DNA of 15,906 nucleotides from JBBQTU01 sp038213005 (GTDB taxonomy: Bacteria; Planctomycetota; Phycisphaerae; Tepidisphaerales; Tepidisphaeraceae). Below the pieces are notes generated by a model. It was not told where the DNA came from and did not search any database. It saw only the letters and a list, made by a program, of their open reading frames with translations. The position numbers and the translations under genes were made by a program. The stretch lies in contig JBBQTU010000079.1 of assembly GCA_038213005.1 (NCBI GenBank), positions 1-15,906 on the forward strand, read 5' to 3'. This document shows positions 6,517 through 13,084 of this stretch, one piece after another. How positions within the stretch are numbered: the stretch's first letter is position 1; each line of letters begins with the position of its first letter.

Positions 6517-7671
6517 TCATTTCGGCAGCATTCGATCGTCGCGCGTCATCAGCATCTTCTCGACCACCTGTTCCAGCGTCTTGCACACCTGTGCGACGTG
6601 CGCGGATGTCATGGTCGTGAAAAACGGCAGCGACACCGTGCGCTGGGCAACGTATTCGCAGATCGGAAAGCTGCCGGCTCGCGTGCCGGCCAGATGCGCC
6701 ACGTGCGGCTGGAGATGGATCGGCGGAAAGTGGTTGGTGCACCCCACGCCCTCGGTGCGAAGCATGCGGATGATCTGATCGCGATCACCCGGCTCGAACA
6801 GGTCGTTCAGCCGCACGACAAAGGCGCACCAGCTCACAACCGTATCCTGCTCGATGGTCGGCAGGATGACATAGCGGCTGGTCATGAGGCGTTCAAAATA
6901 CTCACGTGCGATCGCGCGACGGCGCTCGAGTATCTTGTCCAGCCGCTGCAACTGCGCCAGCCCCAGAGCCGCGTTCATCTCGGGCATGCGATAACTGAAC
7001 CCCAGCCGCTGATGGGCCAGCCAGGGCGTGCCGTCGCGCCCCTGGTCGCGCAGTGACCGGCACAGGTCCGCCAGGCGCTCGTCGTCGGTGACGATCATGC
7101 CACCCTCGCCCGTGGTGATCGGGCGGCAGCCCGAGAAACTGAAGACCGACACCCGCCCGAAACCGCCGACCGCGCGGGTCTTCCACATGGCGCCAAATCC
7201 GTCACAGGCGTCTTCGATCAGCGGGATCTCGTGCTTGCGCGCCAGTTGTTCGACCTCGGCCATCCCGCCGGGGTGCCCGAAGACATCCACCGCCAGGATC
7301 GCCCGCGTGTCGGATGTCAGCGCGCACTGGATCTTTGACGGGTCCAGGTTCAGGGTCTTTGGGTCGATGTCCACGTAGACGGGGCAGGCGCCGACATAGA
7401 GGATGCTGTTGGTGGAGGCGATGGCCGAAAATGGCGTGGTCAGAACCTTGTCGCCTGGCTTGATCCCCGCCGCCAGCAGGGCGCAGTGCAGACCCGCCGT
7501 CCCGGATGAGACGGCGATGCCGTATTCACGCCCGGCGTGCCTGGCGCAGGCGTGTTCAAAGGCCTCCACGCGGGATCCGCCAGCGACGCCCGCCTTGGTC
7601 AGCGTCTCGACGACTGCGGCGATATCGGCATCGGTGAAGTCCGGCCGAGACAGTGGAATCTCCTGCGACAT
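6517..7671 (-). CDS. DegT/DnrJ/EryC1/StrS-family sugar aminotransferase homologue lacking the PLP lysine
   Basis: Fold-type I PLP protein of the family that aminates keto-sugars such as dTDP- or GDP-4-keto-6-deoxyhexoses. ATG 7671 gives 384 residues with AAGGGA 7 nt upstream; a TTG at 7677 would add two residues. The architecture is complete: PLP-phosphate-binding SSGTAGLHCAL (55-65), TTPFSAIASTNSI (78-90), IEDACDG (152-158) with the pyridine-contacting Asp154, and the ITTGEGG segment (185-191). In normal members that segment is preceded by a lysine (for example FFGNK-x-ITTGEGG) that forms the internal aldimine. Here the aligned residue is Arg183 (codon CGC, 7123-7125) in FSGCRPITTGEGG. Lysine loss is known in the ColD/E1 3-dehydratases, but those carry histidine. 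The protein may therefore have a different reaction, bind PLP non-covalently, or be inactive. rfbBA nearby makes a dTDP-4-keto-6-deoxyglucose that would be a classic substrate. Family is secure; reaction is unknown. Confidence 0.9.
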   Translation of the reverse strand: MSQEIPLSRPDFTDADIAAVVETLTKAGVAGGSRVEAFEHACARHAGREYGIAVSSGTAGLHCALLAAGIKPGDKVLTTPFSAIASTNSILYVGACPVYVDIDPKTLNLDPSKIQCALTSDTRAILAVDVFGHPGGMAEVEQLARKHEIPLIEDACDGFGAMWKTRAVGGFGRVSVFSFSGCRPITTGEGGMIVTDDERLADLCRSLRDQGRDGTPWLAHQRLGFSYRMPEMNAALGLAQLQRLDKILERRRAIAREYFERLMTSRYVILPTIEQDTVVSWCAFVVRLNDLFEPGDRDQIIRMLRTEGVGCTNHFPPIHLQPHVAHLAGTRAGSFPICEYVAQRTVSLPFFTTMTSAHVAQVCKTLEQVVEKMLMTRDDRMLPK

Positions 7672-7704
7672 AGCCAATCCCTTCCCAAGCAGTTGCGCCG
7701 GTGC

Positions 7705-7734
7705 CTGTCAGGATGACGCTCCGGCGGATATACT
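7705..7734 (+). promoter_or_regulatory. Candidate promoter for the ABC exporter
   Basis: CTGTCA (7705-7710; 4 of 6), an 18-bp spacer, then TATACT (7729-7734; 5 of 6), in the gap between the divergent DegT and ABC genes. The leader would be about 90 nt and would contain the stem-loop at 7755-7788. Motif match only. Confidence 0.3.
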
Positions 7735-7754
7735 GGACGATCTTTTGCGATCCG

Positions 7755-7788
7755 CCGGCCGGGGGTCCACGGACCCCCCAGAGGCCGG
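7755..7788. repeat. 14-bp interrupted stem-loop in the divergent intergenic region
   Basis: CCGGCC-GGGGGTCC (7755-7768), two-base loop AC, then GGACCCCC (7771-7778), a four-base bulge CAGA, and GGCCGG (7783-7788). It lies 42 bp before the ABC transporter ATG, between two divergent genes, with no T-run. It could act in the 5' leader or as an operator; which is not known. Confidence 0.55.
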
Positions 7789-7829
7789 AGCACTGAATGG
7801 TATTCTAACGAATCAGGAAGCAAGTGGGC

Positions 7830-9974
7830 ATGAGTGAACGCGCGGCAAAATCCGGCAAATCCCTGGCGGCCTTCTGGTGGGCGTGCAGTTACCTGCGCCC
7901 TCACCGCGGCGCGGTCGTGATCTCGATCGTGTGCGCCCTGCTGGTCGGAGGCGCGATGGCGGGCGGTCTGGGCACCATGCTGCCGATCATCCGCGTGCTG
8001 TTCAACGGCGACACGGTGCAGGCCTGGCTGAATCGACAGATCGTCGAGCAGCGCATGGGCGTGAAACTCGCTGAGACGTCTGATCAGTTCACAATCGTTC
8101 GGGTCAACCGGGGCGACACGCGACCGTTGCCTGCCGAGAAGGCCGGCGTTCGTCCCGGCACGATCGGGCCGATCAGTGTCCCGGGCACCGACGCCATCCT
8201 GGCGCAGCTTGCCGATCCTGCGCAGGCCACTGCCAGCCTGGCGGTGGGGGAGGCCTCGCCGGTTGTCGTCCAGCTCAAGGCCGTCCCGTGGTACATGGCA
8301 AGAGCCCGAAGCGTCGTCGCGGCCATGCCCGATCGTGCGCACCCCGTCGCCGCCGTCGGCTCGGTCTTTGTCGTGCTTGGGTTGGTGTCGCTCTTCGGGA
8401 ACATGATCCGCTTCGTGCAGGAATACATGACCAGCCGGGTGGCCATTCTGGCGGCCAACGACCTGCGCCGGCGCCTCTACGATCACCTCCTGCACGTGCC
8501 CATGTCGATCATCTCGCGTTCAGGCTCCAGCGATTTCACCAGCCGCCTGACGCAGGACACCCTGATGCTGCAGGAAGGCTACAAGACGCTTTTGGGCACC
8601 ACCATTCAGGAGCCCATCCTCATCACCATGGCGATGGGAGTGGCTTTGTATCTCGACTGGCGGCTGACCTGCATCATCCTGGTGTTTGCCCCGGTCATGG
8701 GTGTGATGGTCCGCGTGCTGGGAAAAAAAATGCATCGCCTCAGCCGCAGGAGCCTGCAGACCTCCGCGACCATGCTCGGGCAGATCGAAGCCACCCTCCA
8801 GGGGCTTCGCGTGGTCAAGGGCAGCAATGCCGAACCGTGGGAACGCCGACGCTATGTCACCATCATGGACAAGCTGGTCGAGCAGGCCCTGAAGATGAGC
8901 CGCATCGATGCGTTCAGCACGCCGGCGCTGGAGACCTTCACCATCCTGGTGGGCGGGTGCATCGTCATGGCGGCCGCCTATCTGGTCATGGTCGCCGAGC
9001 CCCACATGAGCTCGGGCACCTTTCTGGCGATCATGGTCTGCCTCATGATGATTGCCGAGTCCGGCCGAAAGTGCGCCAAGGTCAGCACCATGCTTCACAA
9101 GGCGAGCGCCGCGGCCGAGCGGGCCCGCGAAGTGCTGGAACTGCCGGTGGAACGCCCGCGAGAACTCGGCATCACGCTGAACCGACCTCGCGTCATGCTT
9201 CGCCCCATCCAGCGCGAGGTGGTCTTCGAGAATATCACCTTCGCCTATCCCGGTTCGCCGACGCCCGCCCTTCGCGATGTGAGCCTGACCGTGAAGAAGG
9301 GCACGGCCATCGCGGTGGTCGGCCGCAATGGCTCAGGCAAGACCACGCTGCTGGCGCTGCTGCCGCGGTTCTACGACCCGCAGGGCGGGCGCATCCTCAT
9401 CGACGGTTTTGACACGCGCGAGGTGACCCTCAAGAGCCTGCGGTCTCATATCTCCATCGTTACGCAGGACTCGGTGATCTTCCCCGGCACGATCGCCGAG
9501 AACATCGCCTATGGCGTGCGCAAGCCTTCACACGAGGCAATCGTCCAAGCCGCCACACGCGCTTACGCGCATGACTTCATCATGCAAAAGCCGCTGGGCT
9601 ACGACACCATGCTGGGCGAACTGGGTGGCCAGCTTTCCGGCGGGCAGCGTCAGCGCATCTGCATCGCCCGCGCCATCTACCGCCAGTCGCCCATCCTCAT
9701 CCTCGACGAAGCCACCAGCCAGGTGGATGCCGAGAGCGAAGAACTGATCCAGCAGGCCATCGAGCAGGTGATGCACGGCCGGACGACCTTCGTGATCGCT
9801 CACCGCTGGCAAACCATCCGCTCGGCCGACCTTGTCGCCGTGCTCGAAAAAGGCCAACTCGTAGGTCTGGGAACCCATGACGAGCTGATCACCAGTTGCG
9901 ATGCTTACCGACAGCTCTACGAGCGTCAGATCGATCCGGGATCAGCGCCCGGCCGAGATGCCTCGGGAGCGTAA
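7830..9974 (+). CDS. MsbA-like ABC exporter (fused membrane and ATPase domains)
   Basis: A 714-residue half-transporter of the lipid/polysaccharide/peptide exporter type, expected to work as a homodimer in the inner membrane. ATG 7830 is chosen over GTG 7824 because AGGAAG lies 9 nt upstream. After a first helix (about 27-55) comes a periplasmic insertion of roughly 115 residues (56-171) before helix 2, much longer than the short loop of MsbA. The membrane domain ends near residue 410. The ATPase domain has Walker A GRNGSGKTT (498-506), the Q-loop TQDS (Gln546), signature LSGGQ (602-606), Walker B ILILDE (622-627; catalytic Glu627) and the switch His658 in IAHR. All catalytic residues are intact. 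It is followed after 12 bp by the UroD-like gene. In this setting (rfbBA, DegT) a lipid-linked glycan or lipid A-type cargo is plausible, but that is inference. Confidence 0.92.
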   Translation: MSERAAKSGKSLAAFWWACSYLRPHRGAVVISIVCALLVGGAMAGGLGTMLPIIRVLFNGDTVQAWLNRQIVEQRMGVKLAETSDQFTIVRVNRGDTRPLPAEKAGVRPGTIGPISVPGTDAILAQLADPAQATASLAVGEASPVVVQLKAVPWYMARARSVVAAMPDRAHPVAAVGSVFVVLGLVSLFGNMIRFVQEYMTSRVAILAANDLRRRLYDHLLHVPMSIISRSGSSDFTSRLTQDTLMLQEGYKTLLGTTIQEPILITMAMGVALYLDWRLTCIILVFAPVMGVMVRVLGKKMHRLSRRSLQTSATMLGQIEATLQGLRVVKGSNAEPWERRRYVTIMDKLVEQALKMSRIDAFSTPALETFTILVGGCIVMAAAYLVMVAEPHMSSGTFLAIMVCLMMIAESGRKCAKVSTMLHKASAAAERAREVLELPVERPRELGITLNRPRVMLRPIQREVVFENITFAYPGSPTPALRDVSLTVKKGTAIAVVGRNGSGKTTLLALLPRFYDPQGGRILIDGFDTREVTLKSLRSHISIVTQDSVIFPGTIAENIAYGVRKPSHEAIVQAATRAYAHDFIMQKPLGYDTMLGELGGQLSGGQRQRICIARAIYRQSPILILDEATSQVDAESEELIQQAIEQVMHGRTTFVIAHRWQTIRSADLVAVLEKGQLVGLGTHDELITSCDAYRQLYERQIDPGSAPGRDASGA

Positions 9975-9986
9975 CCAGGAGCCACC

Positions 9987-10997
9987 ATGACCGGACTTGA
10001 GCGTGTGAGATCGACGATCACCACCGGCGCCAGCGACTGTCTGCCGCTGATGCCCATCACGATGATGTTCGCCGCCGATCGCATCGGCCAGCCTTATCGT
10101 CGATATGCCACCGACTACCGCGTGCTGGCCGAGGCCCAACTGCGCGTCGCCGAGCAGTTTGATTTCGACTACGTCTCGGTTATCTCCGACCCGGCGCGAG
10201 AGGCATCCGACTGCGGCGCCAAGATCCGCTACTTCGACGACCAGCCGCCCGCCATCGACGAGGAAAATGCGCTGTTGACCGACAAGACCGTCCTCGCCAC
10301 GCTCCGCCAGCCCGACCCGTTGGGTGGCGGGCGCATGCATGACCGCGTCAAGGCAGTCGAACTGCTCACCAGCCGCATCGGCGGCCAGAAGATCGTCGAA
10401 GGCTGGGTCGAAGGTCCCTGCGCCCAGGGCGCGGACCTTCGCGGCATCAACACCCTGATGCTGGACTTCTTCGACGACCCCGCATTCATCAATGAGCTGT
10501 TCGGCTTCGTCATCGAGATGGAGACGCAGTTCGCACGCGTCCAGGTGCAGGCGGGGGCGACCCTTATCGGCATCGGCGACGCCGCCGCCTCGCTGGTCGG
10601 CCCGGAACTTTACCGCGAATTCGTCTGGCCGTGGGAAAAGAAGCTCGTGGACAACGTGCGAGCCATGGGTGTCCTGACTCGCCTGCACATCTGCGGCAAC
10701 ACGCGATCCGTGCTCGCCGAGATGGGCCAAATCGGCGCCGACATCGTTGACCTGGATTACTTCAGCCCTATCGGCGAAGGCCGCGCCGCCATGGGCCCCC
10801 ATCAGACACTCCTGGGCAACATGGATCCCGTGCGTGTGATCAGGAACCAGACACCCCAGCAGATCTACGAAGCCACGGCGGCGTGTCACCGCGAAGCCGG
10901 CCGCCACTTCATCGTCGGCGCCGGCTGCGAAATCCCCCGCGGCACCGCCGACGAGAACGTCCACGCCCTGCGTCGCTACGCTCGCGAAAATCGGTAA
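9987..10997 (+). CDS. Uroporphyrinogen decarboxylase-like protein (MtaA/MtbA-type corrinoid methyltransferase superfamily)
   Basis: A 336-residue TIM-barrel protein of the URO-D superfamily. True HemE decarboxylases lack zinc. Here RLHICGNT (232-239) carries His234 and Cys236, and VGAGCEIP (310-317) carries Cys314: the H-x-C...C zinc triad of MtaA/MtbA-like methylcobamide:thiol methyltransferases. WVEGPCAQGADLRG (140-153) and VGPELYREFVWPWEKKL (204-220) also fit that group. The start has AGGAG 5 nt upstream. The gene lies 12 bp after the ABC exporter, so it is in the same operon. No corrinoid protein or substrate-specific methyltransferase is visible nearby, so the methyl donor and acceptor are unknown. 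Demethylation or one-carbon transfer is a family-level expectation only. Confidence 0.85.
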   Translation: MTGLERVRSTITTGASDCLPLMPITMMFAADRIGQPYRRYATDYRVLAEAQLRVAEQFDFDYVSVISDPAREASDCGAKIRYFDDQPPAIDEENALLTDKTVLATLRQPDPLGGGRMHDRVKAVELLTSRIGGQKIVEGWVEGPCAQGADLRGINTLMLDFFDDPAFINELFGFVIEMETQFARVQVQAGATLIGIGDAAASLVGPELYREFVWPWEKKLVDNVRAMGVLTRLHICGNTRSVLAEMGQIGADIVDLDYFSPIGEGRAAMGPHQTLLGNMDPVRVIRNQTPQQIYEATAACHREAGRHFIVGAGCEIPRGTADENVHALRRYARENR

Positions 10998-11033
10998 CGG
11001 CGGACCCTATGCCGCCATGACGGCGCGGAGGCT

Positions 11034-11315
11034 TTACGCTACAAGTGCCGCGCGGGTCATCCCGTGGTCTCTGGCGTAACAATCTGCCCGTTCGAGCAAA
11101 TCCGGAGGCAAGGTTACCAAGATACGCCGCGCCCTTTCGGCCGGTTGCTTGGCGGGCCGCCCGCGACCCCGCTTGGCCAGGCTCCACTGTTTGCGCTGAG
11201 CGGCGGTCAGTGGCTTACCCACGCTCAAGTCTTCTTGATCATACTTCGCCACCTCGGTATTGCGCTGGGCGTCAGTCATTGCCATGAATCGTTCGTAATA
11301 GCTTTTCTTTTTCAT
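11034..11315 (-). CDS. BrnA-like ribbon-helix-helix antitoxin with a premature stop
   Basis: A 93-residue basic protein; ATG 11315 is preceded by a strong AGGAG. The C-terminal part RRILVTLPPDLLERADCYAR (63-82) followed by MTRAALVA looks like a ribbon-helix-helix (CopG/BrnA-like) DNA-binding domain. The strand is RRILVTLP and the helices follow. The TAA stop (11034-11036) cuts the second helix. Translation past it continues in frame as SLRAVMAA to a TAG at 11007-11009, exactly the ending expected for this fold, so the stop looks like a nonsense mutation. The start overlaps the stop of the BrnT-like frame by ATGA, the toxin-first order of brnTA modules. DNA binding is probably impaired. The family call rests on general pattern, not on an invariant motif. 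Confidence 0.7.
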   Translation of the reverse strand: MKKKSYYERFMAMTDAQRNTEVAKYDQEDLSVGKPLTAAQRKQWSLAKRGRGRPAKQPAERARRILVTLPPDLLERADCYARDHGMTRAALVA

Positions 11316-11551
11316 CTCGTTCTCCTTCGATGTTGGGAGATTTCGTTTGGCACCAGCGGCCTGCAATGGATGATGTAAACCACCGCTTCGGGGCTGTACA
11401 TGAAGACCACCTGAATAAAGCGTCCGCCCGAAACCTGACCGCGAACGCGGTACTTGCCGTCGCCTATGTACTCCGGATAGGGTCGTCTTGCCCGAGCGTG
11501 CAAAGCGGCGGAAGATGAATTGAGGAAGCGGCTGAACCATGCCCTCCCCAC
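11312..11551 (-). pseudogene. BrnT-like toxin remnant with damaged N-terminus
   Basis: The C-terminal two-thirds, DGKYRVRGQVSGGRFIQVVF (31-50) then VVYIIHCRPLVPNEISQHRR, fits the BrnT/RNase-fold toxin pattern (y...G.t..GR.l.Vvf......iI.aRp....e...yr). The beginning (GTG 11551) does not resemble the family, and a TGA lies only seven codons upstream, so the usual N-terminal strand and helix are missing. The frame overlaps the BrnA-like antitoxin by ATGA. The 79-residue frame is shorter than typical BrnT (about 90). It is likely non-functional; assignment is moderate because only half the domain remains. Confidence 0.5.
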
Positions 11552-11577
11552 TTGAGTCCAAGCGGATCGTCACGCGA

Positions 11578-11683
11578 TCAGAGCGTTGCGGGGCAGATCA
11601 AGGTGATTGGGTATCTCTTGAAATCGTTGGTATTGAAGGTCAGGATGCTGGCGATGCCATAGGTTTACATCCAGGAGAATCAT
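11578..11683 (-). pseudogene. PIN-domain (VapC-type) toxin remnant with internal deletion
   Basis: From ATG 11683 the frame reads MILLDVNLW, the standard beginning of a PIN-domain ribonuclease with its first catalytic Asp (residue 5). From 11658, in another frame, the sequence reads GIASILTFNTNDFKRYP, the standard end of a PIN domain (an ...LlTfNtkDFarfp-type motif), stopping at TGA 11578-11580. A whole VapC needs about 400 bp; only 106 bp is left, so roughly 300 bp from the middle, including other catalytic acids, has been deleted. The start overlaps the upstream antitoxin stop by ATGA, the normal vapBC arrangement. Confidence 0.7.
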
Positions 11684-11907
11684 TCATTCTCCAGGCGGGT
11701 GTAGAGCGTGTCACGCGAGTAGTCCACCCCGCCGGCCTTGACCGTGAATGGCTCCATTTCGTCAAAAACATCGGTACCGGAAAGGTTTTCGGGCCGATCT
11801 GCCGGATCGTCGAGAAAGACGATCGCCTCAAGAACCTCTCCGCTCATGTGGGCGACCGATTCGGCGATCTGCTGCTTGGAACCGGTGAGAAGCTGTGTTT
11901 TCATCAT
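11680..11907 (-). CDS. Antitoxin of a decayed VapBC-like module
   Basis: A 75-residue acidic protein (from ATG 11907; ATG 11904 has better spacing to GAGG and may be the true start). It ends in VDYSRDTLYTRLENE and overlaps the PIN-toxin start by ATGA. I do not see a standard DNA-binding fold with certainty. The identification as antitoxin comes from size, position, translational coupling to a PIN-domain remnant, and the acidic toxin-binding-like tail. The frame is intact although its toxin is deleted. An extended -10 promoter lies just upstream. Confidence 0.65.
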   Translation of the reverse strand: MMKTQLLTGSKQQIAESVAHMSGEVLEAIVFLDDPADRPENLSGTDVFDEMEPFTVKAGGVDYSRDTLYTRLENE

Positions 11908-11933
11908 TAACCTCGCGCCGAACTCACTATCGC

Positions 11934-11942
11934 ACTATAGCA
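11934..11942 (-). promoter_or_regulatory. Extended -10 promoter for the antitoxin
   Basis: TGC-TATAGT on the minus strand: the extended-10 TG plus a hexamer matching TATAAT at 5 of 6. It lies 27 nt before the first antitoxin ATG. The -35 region is poor, as is common for extended -10 promoters. Confidence 0.45.
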
Positions 11943-11997
11943 GTAGTAGTCTGACACAGAAGACCGAAGGCGGGTCCTCCGTTTTGCGTTGCGCGAC

Positions 11998-12756
11998 TCA
12001 GCGGCGCAGCGGCCTTTCGATCCCAGGCTCGTTTTCCTCAGACCCTTGTCTCCTGTCCGAATCTGCAGCTCGTCTAGCGATGAACAGATAGTTGAACCCG
12101 CGCAGAAAAAAGTTCCCCTCATCGGCGGCCTTGCGGTAGTTGCCCATCTCCAGCGTCTTGTTGTGACGCGTGACGCAGATCGTGTCCACCGGTTCCAGCA
12201 GTTTCTTCAGCATCGCGAACAGCTCAAACCCGATGGGGTAGAAGCCTTTGCCCTTGACGAATGAGTCGCTGACGTAGAGCCCCAGATGCCCGCCGGGCTT
12301 CAGCACGCGGTGGGTTTCGGCAAAGACCTTTTCCATCGCCGCGTAATACGCACCGTCGGCCGCCTCAAGTTTGCCGATGTCGCGCGGGTCCGGACCGTAG
12401 TCCAGGTGGGTAGAGTAGGGCGGGTCCATGAAGACCAGATCCACCTTGCCGGTCAGTTCCTGCGGCAGTTTGCGGGCGTCCACCCGGAAGATGTCCTTGC
12501 GGGTGGGATGCACATCATATCCCAGCGCCCGGCGATTCAGGTCGCGGGCCACATCCAGCGTCGTGCCGCTGCCGCAGAACGGGTCGACCACCAGGTCCTT
12601 CTCTTTGGTGTAGCGGTGCAGCAGGTTCCAGATGATGTAGCTGGGCGTCGCGCCTTTGTACGCGGCGTCGCCCTGCATCCCCTGGCCGTAGTGCTGCGAG
12701 GGATAGTCCCACAGAGTTGTAACCTGTGGCCGAAGCGGTGGTTTTTTGAACTGCAT
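11998..12756 (-). CDS. Site-specific DNA methyltransferase (DPPY type, probably N6-adenine)
   Basis: A 252-residue SAM-dependent amino-methyltransferase. VVDPFCGSGTTLDVA (56-70) is the SAM-binding motif I with the following helix, and FMDPPY (109-114) is catalytic motif IV; the DPPY form favours adenine-N6 over cytosine-N4. ETHRVLKPGGHLGLYVSD (147-164) is a further conserved region. An N-terminal WDYPSQHYGQGMQGDAAYKG segment (16-35) precedes motif I and may contribute to target recognition. ATG 12756 is chosen because conserved sequence starts soon after; the frame stays open upstream through the SRP RNA gene, which is not coding. No restriction endonuclease lies next to it, so it appears to be an orphan methylase that marks DNA rather than one half of a type II system. 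Its DNA target cannot be read from sequence. Confidence 0.88.
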   Translation of the reverse strand: MQFKKPPLRPQVTTLWDYPSQHYGQGMQGDAAYKGATPSYIIWNLLHRYTKEKDLVVDPFCGSGTTLDVARDLNRRALGYDVHPTRKDIFRVDARKLPQELTGKVDLVFMDPPYSTHLDYGPDPRDIGKLEAADGAYYAAMEKVFAETHRVLKPGGHLGLYVSDSFVKGKGFYPIGFELFAMLKKLLEPVDTICVTRHNKTLEMGNYRKAADEGNFFLRGFNYLFIARRAADSDRRQGSEENEPGIERPLRR

Positions 12757-12809
12757 GACGCCTGCCAGTCTATTCGCAAGAGGCCTCGGCCGCGACGCGC
12801 ACGCAGCCC

Positions 12810-12830
12810 AAAAATGCCGACGCCGCGGAA
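12810..12830 (-). terminator. Terminator-like end of the SRP RNA transcript
   Basis: TTCCGCGGCG-TCGGC-A followed by TTTTT (12814-12810) on the minus strand. The GC-rich end of the SRP RNA terminal helix, or the smaller GCCGC-TTCC-GCGGC hairpin inside it, sits just upstream of the U-run. Confidence 0.5.
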
Positions 12831-12930
12831 GCGGCCGGGTTACCGAAGGCACAGAACCTTGCTGTTTAGGGATGCTTCCTTTCGGACCTGACCCGGTTCA
12901 CAGCACGACCCTTGCATCGGACCCGACCGC
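12831..12930 (-). ncRNA. ffs: Signal recognition particle RNA (bacterial small SRP / 4.5S RNA)
   Basis: The minus strand contains GTCAGGTCCGAAAGGAAGC (12892-12874), the highly conserved Ffh-binding tip of SRP RNA: helix 8 with its internal loops and a GNRA tetraloop (GAAA here, GGAA in E. coli). The flanks fold into the expected single long hairpin. GCGGTCGGGT (12930-12921) pairs with ACCCGGCCGC (12840-12831) with one G-U, CCGA pairs with TCGG, and TGCTGT with ACAGCA nearer the tip. The 100-nt core matches the usual 95-115 nt bacterial form without an Alu domain. Pairing continues outwards (CCGCGGAA with TTCCGCGG), so the precursor or mature ends may extend to about 12821-12940. With Ffh, this RNA targets nascent membrane proteins to the translocon and is essential in most bacteria. 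Confidence 0.92.
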
Positions 12931-12959
12931 ATTCCGCGGCGGCGTGCATTACGACCGTT

Positions 12960-12988
12960 GTTGTACCCGAAGCCCCGGCGAATGCCAA
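12960..12988 (-). promoter_or_regulatory. Sigma70-type promoter of the SRP RNA gene
   Basis: On the minus strand, TTGGCA (12988-12983; 5 of 6) is separated by exactly 17 bp from TACAAC (12965-12960; 4 of 6). Transcription would start near 12953, just before the 5' strand of the SRP RNA hairpin. Position and spacing support it. Confidence 0.55.
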
Positions 12989-13084
12989 TCCCACGAGCGA
13001 TTCCGGGTTGGCGTGGGGCAAAAAAACGGACTTATGCCGGATAGCGGTGCTGCCACTCTGCTTCCTGCTGAAGCGTGCCGTGTT

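Noticed and set aside
10998..11020. GGCGG...CCGCC pairing after the UroD-like stop as a terminator
   Set aside because: Only five base pairs and no T-run on either strand.
11539..11910. 123-residue plus-strand frame
   Set aside because: Antisense to the VapBC-like antitoxin and PIN remnant, which have recognisable motifs and coupling.
12757..12852. N-terminal extension of the DNA methyltransferase frame to 12852
   Set aside because: This part overlaps the SRP RNA 3' end and terminator, is arginine-rich, and the conserved protein begins after ATG 12756.
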